NCBI RefSeq assembly: GCF_028453695.1
Contig: NC_135778.1
Coordinates: 37,871,214 to 37,935,213, forward strand
Length of the DNA stretch: 64,000 bases
Direction of reading: 5' to 3'
DNA from: Augochlora pura
Lineage: Eukaryota > Arthropoda > Insecta > Hymenoptera > Halictidae
Under the pieces are notes generated by a model, which saw only the letters and a list, made by a program, of their open reading frames with translations, ran no database searches and was not told the DNA's origin. A program made the position numbers and the translations under genes. Shown piece by piece: positions 50,019 to 62,025 of this stretch; within the stretch, counting starts at the first letter, position 1; each line of letters opens with the position of its first letter.

Positions 50019-50830
50019 AACTTTCAAAAAGGATAAAACGGGACCAATACACACGAGATTCGCTGTATAAATACCAAGGGATCCTCGATTGCACATTCAA
50101 CGGAGGAGCAGGTTGGCCGGCGTTTTTTCGAGTTTTCGCCCCGGTGCCGGCGGTGCCTCCGAAATAATTTAGCATCGTTTTAACCTGATTGAACGAAAGA
50201 TTTATCGGCGTGGTTTCGCGCGTTTCTCGCCGGGGGCCCCGCCCTCCCCTCCCGCCCCCTCCTCCCCGTCCTTCGCGGCGTCCGACTTTTTTCCACGTGG
50301 ATGGACCGGCCCGACGAGGATAGAAACTCTCCGCTCCGCTCGTCTGAAACTTTAACGCCGGCGACTTTTTTCCCTTTTTTTTCCTTTTTTTTTTTTTTTA
50401 TTTATTTTCCTCCCTTCGGTTATCGATCGAGCGCACACGTGCAACGAAAAGCGGGCCGTGCGATCGCGAGACGCGGACTCGCTCGTGTGTAGCCGCTCGC
50501 GGAATCGATCCTGGAGGAATTCAACCGGGTTCGTTGACCCGTTACAACGATCGGCTAAAAATAAATACGGAGCTACTGTTTTTACGGACGGGATGTATTC
50601 CTCTTCGACGGATATCGATTAGGCTTGCCGCGTATGATACGCCGAATTTTTTTTCCGAGATGCAACGATGACTGGTTGATCTTTTGGATCATGCTGTTTC
50701 GGGGAAGATAATGGGGCAGCGTTGTATTACGACGGCAATTGTTGCAGCAAGATCTGCCGATGTTTGTAGATTGTTGTTTTTTGTTTTCTATTTTTTAATT
50801 CGCCACAAGTTCTTTCGCGAGACCTCGCGA

Positions 50831-50880
50831 TGTTCGAAGATGCTCGAAGATACTCGAAGATACTCGAAGATACTCGAACC
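50831..50880 (+). repeat. 10-bp array, five units
   Basis: TACTCGAAGA repeated in exact register. Confidence 0.88.
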
Positions 50881-50882
50881 AG

Positions 50883-51085
50883 CAATCTGGTTATATCAGT
50901 TTTATTTATTTACTATTTTATTATTTATTTAATTGCTATAACAGTTTTCCAAGTTATTCTAAAGAGAGAATTCTGCTAATTGTAATCTGGCTATCCTAGT
51001 TTATTTATTTATTATTTTATTATTTATTTTATTGCTACAACATTTATCCAAGTTATCGTAAAGATGGGTTCAGCTAATTGTAGTC
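50883..51085 (+). repeat. 101-bp tandem duplication
   Basis: Two diverged units from 50883 and 50984 share AATCTGG, TATTTATTTAATTGCTA, CCAAGTTAT and CAGCTAATTGTA-like tails. Confidence 0.78.
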
Positions 51086-52316
51086 AAGATGTCTTTGCCC
51101 TAACCTCGAAGGATCGAAAGTGTTTCGGGGCAATTGTTCGAGGCGAAACTTTCTAGACACCGGAACACAGTGTCTGTGCAAGGATGCGACCGAATCGATC
51201 GGTATTGGGTGTCTGGCAAGCATTGTTTCGAGATCCCTATTGTTCGAACTTTTAATCATGCTTGTTTTACGCGCGGTTCCTTTCTCCCTTTGTCCCTAAT
51301 AGATAAAGACGCGAATTTCTGTCCTAGCGATGATTTAGGATAGCTGATAGATGCTTTAGGAGGAATATACGGGGTGTCCCGTATGATACATGTACACGTG
51401 TTGCTTGCATTTTGTTCACGACATTGTTGTGGGACGTATTTTATTATAATATTTATTGTAAGTATTTTATGAATATTTTATAAGTATTTTATAAGTGTTT
51501 TATAAATTATATTACGCCCTAAAGTTGGTACGTAGTACTTCTATAATGATTAAAATTGCGTTCGAAAGTGGTATACTTTCCCCCATTTTCTTTTTCCTTT
51601 TTTAAAGAAATTTAGCAGTACGAAAATTCGACGAAATTCTGTCGAAAATTCGTCATTTTTATATTATAGAAAATAATTGATCTCTGCTCTCTGAATTCTA
51701 AATAAACTAAATTCTAATTTTTACCATACAGGGAACATTCCAATAAAGACAAATTTGTCTTGCATTTTCGGTTTTTTGCAACTTACGTTATTTTTGTATT
51801 TTATATTTGCTTTTACAGCGTCAAAAAGTGCCATTCTGCGGCGGTGCAAAAAATTAGCGGAAAAATACGTGTTAATGGATTTTGTGCAAATGAGTGAACA
51901 TGATTTACCAAGAGATTGATTTGCAATGTCAGATCTGTAATAACAACGAAATTATTATGTAGAGAAACACGGTTTGCGAAAGAACAAGCTTTGTTCGGTG
52001 ACCTAAAAGTTCGATTTGATTTACCGAAGCGTGAATTTGTATTCGAAGAAAGCTGAACATGGTCCGACGGAGGATAAATTTGGATTGCAAAACGCCGTGG
52101 AGCGTCTCGACAGTTCCGTGGAGCAATTTCCGAGAACACTCGGAAGCGTGGCCGTGAACAATCCGAAAAAACGTGCGTGGGCGAGGCAGAAATGACCCAC
52201 GCGTCCCGTCCAATCCGCGCAAATTTTCTTTACGGCGAAGGCAAACGATTCCCATTAACGAGAACTCGGGTTCTCGCCTCCTCTGCGCTAGTACTCCTCT
52301 TTTATCATCCTCTTTT

Positions 52317-52392
52317 TCTCTTTCTCTTTCTTTCTTTTCTTTCTTTTTTTCTTTCTTTCCTTCTTCGTTTCTTTCTTTCTTTCTTTCTTTGC
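52317..52392 (+). repeat. Pyrimidine (CTTT)n tract
   Basis: TTTCTTTC repeats, low complexity. Confidence 0.9.
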
Positions 52393-52419
52393 ACGACGAT
52401 CTGAAAATTCGTTTTCGGT

Positions 52420-52910
52420 GACCAAAATTATGTTAGCATTATTTCAAGGTACAAAGTTATTACATAATAATTCATTGAACTCGTCTCGACACCAGTTACA
52501 ATATTATTAAATAAAAATTATGTGCACCAACGTTTGGAAAATGAAGGAGACCAAGATTATTTTGAGGTTATTTCAAGGTCCAAAGTTATTGTACAATAAT
52601 TCATTGAACTCGTCTCGACACCAGTTACAATATTATTAAATAAAAATTGTGTGTACCAACATTTGGGAAATTAAGGCGACCAAAATTATCTTATTAAGTT
52701 ACAATATTATTAAATAAAAATTATGTGCACCAACGTTTGGAAAATAAAGGAGACCAAAATTATTTTGAGGTTATTTCAAGGTCCAAAGTTATTGTACAAT
52801 AATTGATTGACCCCGTCTCGACACCAGTTACAATATTATTAAATAAATATTGTGTGCACCAACGTTTAGAAAACCAAGGCGACCAAAATTATCTTATTAA
52901 GTTACAATTA
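52420..52910 (+). repeat. 129-bp tandem array
   Basis: GACCAAAATTAT recurs at 52420, 52549, 52678, 52752 and 52881. Full units are 129 bp and include GAACTCGTCTCGACACCAGT and TGTGCACCAACGTTTGG; the unit at 52678 has lost its middle 55 bp. Confidence 0.9.
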
Positions 52911-53648
52911 TTTTTATTCAATTTTTTTCTTAATCTAATTTTGCATCTTGAACGTGTCAATCACTTAGACGCGTTGCTAACAATCCTACACAACATTACA
53001 CAGCGTTCGATAAAGAAAATAATGGATCGTATTATTATCAGAAAGCCCGGCTCTCGATATCGCTGTGTCGCGGAGGGGGCTCGCGTCGCGTTTTTCGCGG
53101 GTCTTTTTCGTTATTGAACGGGGCCGGGCATCGTGGCCGGAATTTTATAAACGGACGGGAAAATATCGCGGAACCGCTCCCGGGGTGCCCGAAAGGTATG
53201 CAAAGGGGCAAAAAGTGAAGTATCGTCGCGGCTGCCGGGTCGACAGGAGAAACGCCAAGTCGGCGGGATCCCGGTTTAATGCAAATTTCCTCATGCGCCG
53301 CGGCGATATCTCGTGCCGTTCGAGAATTAATGCCTCGCGGTGTTTCCTTTTCATTTCCGGACCCGCCGCGCGCAATTTTCAAAATATGATGGATCGCCGA
53401 AAATTCCGACAGGCCGCCGGCCGCACCCCCCGGGGCGGTTCTGTTTCGAGATATCGGGGACACTTTGTATTCGGTGACGTTTAATTTCACTTTTTTCGTT
53501 TCTTCTTTTTTTCGTTTAGGGGTCGCCGCGAAATTTTGATTGGTACACGTTTTTCTAAACGAGTGCGGTGACTCCTCGTTGTTGCAGGTGAAAATTTCCC
53601 AGTTTCCTTCTTCGTTGAGGCGAATAATGCAGGACAATTTAAAATTTT

Positions 53649-53876
53649 TATTTTGTATAATTTTTATTTTGTACAGTATTTATTTTGTATAATTTCCATT
53701 TTGTATAATTTTTATTTTGTATAATTTCCATTTTGTATAATTTCCATTTTGTGTAATTTCCATTTTGTGTAATTTCCATTTTGTATAATTTCCGTTTTGT
53801 ATAATTTTTATTTTGTATAATTTCCATTTCGTATAATTCTTATTTTGCAGAACATTTATTTTGTATAACTTCCAGT
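53649..53876 (+). repeat. 16-bp minisatellite, about 14 units
   Basis: Units of ATTTTGTATAATTTCC with TTTTT and GTACAG variants. Confidence 0.9.
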
Positions 53877-54142
53877 TTTTGTGGATATTCTTCTTTTTCT
53901 GGTTTTTCGTGAAATAATAATTTTTCCAATTCCCTTTTACAAAATTTCGTTTTTACAAAACGGATTTTGCATTAAAAATATATTTCCTTCTAACCCTCCT
54001 ACCATATAAAGCGCAACATGAATATTTTCAATTTTTAAACATTAATCCAAATCTTAATCTTTTCTACAATAAAAATATTTCACAAAAACTCGTTCTATTG
54101 AAAAAGTCTTGTAATGAATTTTAAAGTCAGCACACACACGCG

Positions 54143-54158
54143 ATGTATACGTATACAT
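54143..54158. repeat. 16-bp perfect palindrome
   Basis: ATGTATACGTATACAT is its own reverse complement; no array or element context. Confidence 0.8.
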
Positions 54159-54599
54159 ATAGCATACGTAGAGAAATAGCCGAGGTGTCGGGATATTAAT
54201 TTTACGCGCAGGCGTAATTTATAATTCATAATTCATCGTCCGACGGGGATAATTTTCTCTGGCTTTCACATTTTTGCTGGCAGGTGGCGCGTTTGGCTTC
54301 AACTGCGTGATAATATGTACTACGCTGTGAAAATCCTTTAGATTTTATACGCGAAGGTTAAAAAATACGATGAAAGTTAATATATGAATTTAAATTAAAA
54401 AATCGTGTAATAACATGTTTTAATATGCGGTTAGTTATTACACGACTAAAGAGTGCATTAAGAATTGTGAAATCTTGATGTAGTCGTTTATATACAATAT
54501 ATTATTATTTGTTATATTTTTGTATATATATACATTATTTTATGTTTCGACTATACAATTTTCTCATCCATAAATAAATATAAAATATATCAAAATAAA

Positions 54600-54769
54600 A
54601 TATGTTAAAATTGCAATAAAATTCTAATCACTTGTTATTAATATTTAAGCGTTCTAGTCAATTCAGGCACGGAATAAATGTTCCCGTTCCGTCCCTTCTA
54701 AGAAATTGTAGCAATTGAAAAATTCCTAATCGCAGCGTATATGAAGAAAATGATACAGCAAAGGGTTAA
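54600..54769 (-). mobile_element. Family C element, left part, inverted
   Basis: In reverse complement it starts TTAACCCTTTGCTGTATCAT, then TTTCTTC, AGGAATTTTTCAATTG, TTTATTCC and TAATAACAAGTGATTAG, colinear with the copy at 8730. It carries only one unit of the repeat that is triplicated there. Confidence 0.72.
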
Positions 54770-55639
54770 ATAGAGCTCGCCGAGATCCTCGCCGCATCCT
54801 ACGCTAAAACGTTGCTCTCTAAAAAGCTCCCTAGTCTACGCAACAACAAGACGCCGTAATCTTGAAAGCAGTAGCTGAAAGCTCCACCGCAAGGCCGGCT
54901 TATCTCCTCTGAAATAACTTCTGATACGAGGATCCGGCGCGACCCTTATCCTTATCACAACGAAGATGCCCAGGAATAGTCAATGGGAATCGCGGGACAG
55001 GAGCCGTTGTCCGTTTACGAGCAACAATCCGGCGAACGAGGACGCGCCGCGACATAACCAAAAACGTCGCAAGAACAGCCGCGCACGAATGTGACAGAGG
55101 AGTGGGGGGTAGCAGCGCGTGAAGAGCGACGACATCTGTCAACTCTGTGACTGGCGCGCGCTCGCAGGGGAGGCAAAATTTTACACGTCCTATAGACGAC
55201 CGTGTCATTTCTCCTCTTTTTTCTTTCTTGCGTTCCGACCCCCCTCCCTCGCGTTATTATCGTACTCGCTTTGATTATCCGCGCGAGACGCCCGTGTTTT
55301 CCCGTTTCCGGCGGGCCTCCCCCCTCTCCCCCGTTCGCGTCGCGCGACGCCGATTCATATTCGTCTGCGCGGCTACGAGCGCGGAATTTAAATCGGACGG
55401 GCCGCGAGGGGTGATACTCGGATTCCCGCGAATTCATTTCTTATCGGGACAACACGGCGAATGGGGAGGGGGGTCGCGAGACGACGCCGTTCTGATTCAT
55501 GTTTTCGTTCGTTCGGTCCCCCCCGTGTTATTTTATAGTAAACTTCCAGCGCGCGAGCAGGGGAGAGCCGAGACACGCGCGACTAGGCGAAGCTTCTTGG
55601 CTAAGCAGGAAATTACGTGAACAAGAAGTAAGGTGAATT

Positions 55640-55972
55640 TGTTTATAAAAATGTAAATTTTAAAAGTCGAACAGACTCAAGACTTCTGCACCAAAATTTT
55701 ATCTTAATTCAACATCGAGGAGACAAACATTTTTTTCGATGAGATCTCTGAAAAAATATTATGCTGTTATCCCTAAGGTAATTTTTCTAATTGTTCTTAT
55801 AAAAATATCTCATCGTCTGCATCAATTAATGATAGAAACTTTGAAAAGTTATTTTAATTTAAATATCCCCCCAATAAAATAATTTTATTAATATTCTCAT
55901 GCTTAACAATAAAAAACATTAATGATTTTATTAAACAAATCTAAAATTTATATATCAATAAAGCTTCATCGA
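55640..55972 (-). pseudogene. rrnL: Nuclear copy of mitochondrial 16S rRNA (NUMT), domain V
   Basis: The plus strand reads as the complement of insect mitochondrial large-subunit rRNA. It contains GTCGAACAGAC, then ACTTCTGCACC, then TTCAACATCGAGG, then GCTGTTATCCCTAAGGTAA, which is the complement of the peptidyl-transferase GATAACAG segment, and it ends near AAAGCTTCATC close to the start of domain V. The order and spacing match the central part of domain V, about 330 bp, in one orientation. The sequence is AT-rich, abuts GC-rich nuclear DNA on its left, and is isolated from other mitochondrial genes, so it is a nuclear insert rather than a functional gene. The right edge is approximate because the match fades around 55970. 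Confidence 0.9.
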
Positions 55973-56886
55973 TTGCGCGAAATTTTCTCTAAATTCGCAA
56001 AGTCTAAAATCTGCGGGAAACTCGATCGGTGACGTAGAGCCAGAAGAAAATGGCTGAAATCGTGGCGAATTCTGGGACAACCGTTACGAGAAACGTTTAA
56101 TTGGTCTGAATTAGAGAAGTTAGAAGGTAACTGTGCCAGATATTGTTTGCGCGATTGGTGGAATTACGTTTGCGAAGTGGTCAAGCAAAGTCTATTCGTT
56201 GAGAATGTGCAGCCTGACGACGGGCATGTTCTGACGTCAAAGAGACTTATTTTTTCTTCTAGATCTTCGCCTCTAATTATGCAAAAAAAAAAAGAAAAAA
56301 ACGTAATCGCCGGTACCTAACAATTATTTTGATTAGGTTTTGTTTTATGCAAAAGATCCGCGTCGCGTTTGAAACTAGTTTAAAAGTGACTCACTGTTTC
56401 GTGGTACAAATTATTGTTATCCTTATTACGCGCGATCGTTACGTGACCGTTGTTTCGCGTATCTCGTGCATTATTTTATGCATTACTGTACGTTCCGCGA
56501 ATTATTTCTCGTTCACGAATTTTGTTCGAGGGCAAAATTCATTTCTTCGAATCGATTAGCATGAAATTTAAAATTTTATCTACGCAAGAGAACGATTTTG
56601 TTAAGGTTATGTTAGCTATACAAGAATATACAAGAATTGTATAGATAAAATATTTTTTCTTTAAACAATTTTGTTAGCAATAAATTCGACTATCACCGCG
56701 TCTTTTTATCCATAACACTCTGCATATTATCTGAGTCACAGCGACACGTGTATCAATAAATAAATCTCAACTATATGAAATTATTTAATAAAATTAAAAA
56801 TAGAATTATTTAATTGCAATTATTTAAATATCAAACACGTTGTTAAAAGCGACAGGTAATATAATCGAATACTAAAATTCTTCTGG

Positions 56887-56996
56887 TGTTACCATTGCTT
56901 TATGTTTAATTTATTAATTTTATTTATTAATTTGGCTATGATGTTGCCATCGCCTTATGTTCCATTTATTAATCTTATTTATTAATTTGGCTATTG
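56887..56996 (+). repeat. 55-bp tandem duplication
   Basis: Units at 56887 and 56942 share TGTTACCATTGCTTTATG / TGTTGCCATCGCCTTATG and ATTTATTAATTTGGCTAT, about 100 bp from exon 1 in intron 1. Confidence 0.82.
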
Positions 56997-57091
56997 GCGA
57001 TTATTTGCGAAATAACGAATTTTGTCATGGGCACGAATATTTGTTAAGTTCGCGGTAAAATTTGCCTGTTTTTGAATTTTATAGTACTCAC

Positions 57092-57172
57092 CATTAGATA
57101 GCTGGAGGCATTGCTGCTCGTCGATTCCCTTTTACGCGGAGACCCGAAGTCCCTCTGTATCAGCGACGTCAT
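57092..57172 (-). CDS. First coding exon of a long-intron gene (27 codons)
   Basis: Read on the minus strand, an ATG at 57172-57170 opens 27 codons beginning MTSLIQRDFGSPRKRE and ending SSNASSYLM, then meets the strong donor GTGAGTACTA directly after a complete codon (phase 0). An in-frame TAA lies 15 nt upstream (57187-57185), so translation cannot come from further up in this exon, and the base at -3 is A, which suits initiation. The peptide is basic and serine-rich, with a possible phospho-site context (SPRKRESTSS), and has no signal peptide or membrane segment, so a cytoplasmic protein is likely. Its phase matches exon 2 at 31973-31900, about 25.1 kb downstream. I do not recognise the gene from these residues. 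An alternative is that this is a first exon of another transcript; the start, donor and coding-like composition are directly visible. Confidence 0.72.
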
Positions 57173-57353
57173 CTTTTTGTCATATTAGTCATCAAGCCCA
57201 AACGTCGCGACACACGAAAGCGATAATTGATTAAAGCCGCCCGAGAAAACCTTAATTAACGCCGACCTAATAACCACCCGGGCACACTTTTATCACCGTG
57301 CACGAAAAAGTGACGCACTGGTAGGTAATCGTCACGCAGTACAGAAGCCGTAT
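57173..57353 (-). promoter_or_regulatory. Probable 5' UTR of the gene, with a minimal upstream ORF
   Basis: Directly before the start codon the minus strand contains a five-codon upstream ORF, ATG ACA AAA AGA TGA (57183-57169), whose stop overlaps the main ATG as ATGA. At 57354-57355 there is a plausible splice acceptor (TTTCGTGTTATGTTGCAG), so the exon may begin at 57353 and be preceded by a non-coding exon. The alternative is that transcription starts inside this stretch; no TATA box is obvious. The sequence is GC-richer than its surroundings, as are many other non-coding blocks here. The uORF is seen directly; the exon boundary and any effect on translation are inferred. Confidence 0.4.
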
Positions 57354-58309
57354 CTGCAACATAACACGAAAACATGAATTACGTCTGATAAAGCAGTCGC
57401 TTATTAGTGAAAAATATAAATATGAACAAATTTGTATATTCACTGCTAGAAACTTAAAATTTGTAGAGGCTTGTTCTAGGAAAGTATAGCATTTTTATTA
57501 ATATTTCAACGTCTACTAATATTTCAAAATCATTCGATTAATTCTAACGAAATATATTCTAATGTAATTATTATATCGATAATGGAAAATTAATTTTAGT
57601 AGTAACAAATTCGAGAAATTCTTAATTTGTAAGGTAATATTCTATTCTCATTTATTTTCATATTATTGTAGAGAAATTCGAGTAGACGATTTCTAGTAAA
57701 TTAGAAGAAATTAATTTTTAATATTAAACGTAATTAATATATGAAACGCAACCATTTATTTCTGATGTATGCATTCGCGAATCTTCGTTTATTTCGTAAT
57801 GTTAGGTTAAATTACACATATACAACTTTTAGCACTTAATGATAACTGCACGAAGTTATCATACGTTATTACCACACTTCGGAAAACTCTAAACAATTTC
57901 TACAAATGTTTACATAAATGCTTTCCCTCGACAAAACGATACAAATTGAAACGTCTCCGGAAACATTTGAAAATTTCTCTCATGAATGAATCTACCATTG
58001 GCGCGAAGATTGAAGCCTCCCCTTTACAAACAACCCCTGAAAACTTCTTGCTGTACGATTTTCCTGTTCCTTTTATGGAATAGAATTCCTTATATGGAAC
58101 GAACATCGGTCGTGTAAAGTCCTCGCGCGCCTCGTATTACTATAAAGTGTACCATTCGTTCGAAGATGAAACCACGACGAAAGATCGTGTATCAAAATTC
58201 AAGGGGAAAATCATTCTAAAGGGGGTGCCTTCGATCCTAAAAATCATGTTAACATCAGATAAAAGAATTTTCCAGTGTATCCAAATTATTGTACTAAACT
58301 TAGCGAATT

Positions 58310-58795
58310 CAATGTAAATTCGATAAAATCAGTAAATTTAGTAAATTCAGTACATTTAGTATATTCATTAGACTCAGTAAATTCAGTATATTCAATTTAT
58401 ACAGTAAATGCAGGAAATTCAGTATATTAAATTTATACAGAAAATTCAGAAAATCCAGCATATTCAATTTATACAGTAAATTCAGGAAATTCAGTATATT
58501 CAATTTGTGCAGTAAATTCAGGAAATTTAGTAAATTCATTAAATTCAGTAAATTCAGTAAATTCAGTAAATTTATTAAATTCAGTAAATTTATTAAATTC
58601 AGTATATTCATTAGATTCAGTATATTCATTAGATTCAATTTATACAGTAAATTCAGGAAATTCAGTATATTCAATTTATACAGTAAATTCAGTAAATTCA
58701 ATATATTCAATTTATACAGTAAATTCAGAAAATTCATTATATTCATTAAATTCAGTAAATTCGGTAAATTCAATAATTTCAGTAAATATAGATTG
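58310..58795 (+). repeat. 9-bp minisatellite, about 485 bp
   Basis: Units of TAAATTCAG with TTATACAGT variants. The 9-bp period leaves frames open on both strands (NLLNLLNL-like on minus, FSKFSKFIK-like on plus); these are array artefacts. Confidence 0.92.
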
Positions 58796-60155
58796 AGATA
58801 AAGCATAGACGATTCTACGGGGACCGTAGAAAAAATTATCGGTTCGACGAGCAAATAAATGCATAAATATTATCGGACACTCGAAAGTTCATTATTCGAC
58901 CCTTCCGGCCGGGCTCGTTCTCGGGCGTTGGAAACTTGTTCAACGGGGCGCGCAATCAATGCCGCGGCCCGGAGAGAGTCTGCGGGACCCTTTTCATCAC
59001 CGGGGGTCCACCGGCAAATTTTCTCCCGTCGAATTTTGGCAGTAATTTGCGGCGATATTTCATCGGTTCCACGCGCGCTGCCCCCCCGCCCTCGGGGTGG
59101 GATTTAAATCGTAAGCCCCGCTAAAGCGTCCGGCTTACTGCGTCGCCCGTTAAACTGCACGGGCCCTCGAACCTTGTTTCAGGATCTTCGGATTTACGAG
59201 CTCGGATTAAACCGGTGAATATGGTTCGGAAAGACACCGCGAGAAATTGGGCGCGGGGCCGAAACGTTATTTAGCGGCGCCCTCTGCCGGCGACGTCGCC
59301 GTAAAACAATAATTTCTCCTGACGTCCGAAGAAATTGAGTGGGAACGCAAGCCTGCCGCGTATATCACGATTTTCCGCTATCGAACGGTCTCGCTCGACT
59401 AAGTTTCTTTATTTTCGCCCGGTGAGTCATCGTCGAACGGAACGTGAAATCCTATCGCGAGATGTATTAATCTCGAGCCCTTGGCCGATCGATTGTTTAT
59501 CGATTTTTCAAACGTGCTACGATCCTCGTGGATCGTATTTGTCCAGCACTGCGAAGTTACCGTGTCTAATTAACAATAGTATAAATGTTAAGTTAAGCAA
59601 TATGTTACTTTAATATTTTAATTTCAAATATATTTACATTTTAAAATACAAGCGAATGTTGTTTTCCTTTAATAATTAAGAAGCGATGTTAATATTCTGT
59701 AGGGTAGTCTGTTTGCCTAATAAATTTTTTGTTTAATAGAATATTTGTTTTTTAAATATTCTGCCTTTTATTCCCTGAAACGTTGTCTCAGCGTCTCTTT
59801 TGACATTATTAAAATTACTATAATTCGTGTCAACGCCTACATGCCTGAATTAACTCGAATAAATAATATTATTAACAGTTCTTCCATGAAAATATAATCG
59901 TTAACTTCTGCACACTTGCACTCGACTAATGCATTTTTATATATCAAATAGAATGGCACGATTAAACGTTATATATTACGGTTAAGAAAATCAAACCAAC
60001 CCACCTCGTATTTGAATAAAAATCGGAAATAAGAACAAATGAATCGCGGCCGCGTACGCTACTTTTTCCGCCGGACAACTTTCGTCCGATACACTTTTTT
60101 TCGCATAACGAGCAGTTCGCAAGAGAAATTAAGGTGAAAGAGCTAAGTGACTCAC

Positions 60156-60320
60156 CGCGTGTATATCCTTTTAAATCCCACTTTCATAAATCGGTTTATG
60201 CAAATGCATACCCGGCCCGCGGTTTTCCGTCCACTTATTACACTTTCAACGAGATCTCCGAAGCACCGCGGTTAAACGACAAATCCGGCGCGCACCGAAT
60301 CGGCGCGCCGCCATAAGCGC
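60156..60320 (-). other. Candidate non-coding first exon (donor at 60155)
   Basis: The minus strand shows CGCG|GTGAGTCAC at 60156/60155, a strong donor-type sequence, at the downstream end of a GC-rich block. The block contains an octamer-like ATGCAAAT followed by a repeated ATGCAT core near 60198-60212. If 57353 is an acceptor, this could be the 5' UTR exon that splices to it across about 2.8 kb. The upstream limit is not defined and no TATA or initiator is convincing. One donor match in 64 kb can occur by chance, so this is a candidate only. Confidence 0.2.
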
Positions 60321-62025
60321 GCGGCGAACAAGTTCCACTGTTAAGGGATTAAGCTCTGGAAGCCCCGCCGCGAGTATTTACGCGACGCGACTCGCGAAAC
60401 CGAACATCGGAAGCAGATTCTTTTCTCTTCCTGCGTCCGGTTGATGTCCGCGTCGTTTCAGCGACCGTGTTCGACGTTGCAGCTCCTCTGATCGTCCATT
60501 TTCGCAAGGACTGTCGCGAGAAACGATCGGAACCAACGAAATCGCGTTATCTGTCATCATTTTCCGTGGTATCGGACGCAGTAAATCTGCTTTATCTTAA
60601 CTTTATTCGTCTGGTAATTTCTTGCGAAGCCGTTCGTAAAAATGGTCGACATTTTTTCACATTATCCGTAGAAATTATACGGTCTAGATAAAGACAATGT
60701 AAATTGTTAGAAATCATATATTTCTCAGTGAAACTTTGGAAAATGATATAAAACAAATTTGTCTATATATAAATTTTTTCTTTTTCCTTTTCGCTTTCTG
60801 ATAAGGTTATGTCTGCTTTAAGGTCTGCTTTAAGATAAACAAAAATATTAAATCCGCTATTATTATCTCGATAGTTAATTATATTAATAGAAATTAATAT
60901 CTCGATAGTTTTGTTTAATTAACAAATCATTAAAATCATTTCATCAATAATTAAACACGAATATACGTTCGAATATATGAATTTATTTAATTATTACCAG
61001 CGAAAGCAACTTCGTATATTAAAACATCGAATAAATAATTATAAAATAAAAATTGTCGAACCGATCAATCGACCGACGATGTGGTTTGATGACGTTTGAT
61101 GCTAACGATACAAGCGATCGGTCGTTATCGCGTCGAAAGTCGGATTAATTCAGTTTTCCACCGATTTGTAAAGTTATTTGTCATTATTGGACAGCTCAAG
61201 CGAGATTCGCTTATCGATGCTTTACCTCGCCTTTATTTTCGAAATGTTCATTAACGATACCAACGGATACACCCATTTGCACTGCAATTTCGTTGCCGCG
61301 GTCTTCCGGTCTTGCTCAACCAAAATTTTTTAAGCAATCATTATCAATAACCGATTAAAAACGTTCGTCATATTCGAGATTTTCGTTTCTCGTACGAAAT
61401 TCTTTTGAGTAATGACGATCATTGTTTGATTAGACATATCGAATATTGCGCTAATATTTCGAGCCGATTTCTAACCTATTTCTAACCTATTTTCGCATCG
61501 TTATTCGTACAATTCGTACAATCTTTATTCGAACAATTTATTCGGATCAAGAATTATTCAAACAATTTATTTATAATAATCGTTGCACGAATAAAATATT
61601 CAACTGAAAAGATAATCATCTCAGGTAAACATTTGTCCTAAATAATTGAAATAATGCTCGATTTTGTATTTCGAAAAAATTGTAAACCCTTATTATTTTT
61701 TCCATTAACATTAAACTGATATTAATTCATCGATAATGCGACAAAAACGAAAGAAGTCCCACCGAACGATCGTATAAAAATGTGAACGCTCTCGCGCCCC
61801 CACTATTTCGTTATTATTATTTTCACCGCGCAAGCGATCCAAAATAAGCAGCGACGTCGCATCGCTGTCATAATTATTCTAAAATGTCCTGCCGCTCGTA
61901 CGACGACTCGATAAATGGCCACCGCCGTCGTTGTTTCCGTCTCCCGCCCGCGAATCCGAGTGAATTATTCATACGGCCCTTGCGCAAACCACGTTGGTGT
62001 CGCATCGACGACCATAGGAGCGAAC

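Larger units (their letters stand above)
31974..57091 (-). other. Intron 1 (about 25.1 kb), no other coding exon found
   Basis: This is the interval between the two phase-matched exons. I looked for acceptor-frame-donor combinations on both strands and found none I would support. It holds family A elements (33747, 34125, 37047, 38333), family C ends (43368, 43409, 54769), a possible 600-bp TTAA element, two copies of the repeat ending in CACCCTGTA, arrays at 33230, 44117, 44815, 46385, 47599, 48397, 50831, 52420 and 53649, GA tracts, and the mitochondrial 16S fragment. GC-rich stretches without repeats (for example 36480-36960, 39650-40790, 45640-46090, 46900-47300, 53040-53480, 54900-55610) show long chance ORFs in several frames at once, as expected from low stop frequency, with no recognisable protein. 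Confidence 0.65.

Noticed and set aside
58309..58854. Minus-strand Leu/Asn-rich frame of 181 codons
   Set aside because: Produced by the 9-bp minisatellite, which keeps a frame open on each strand.
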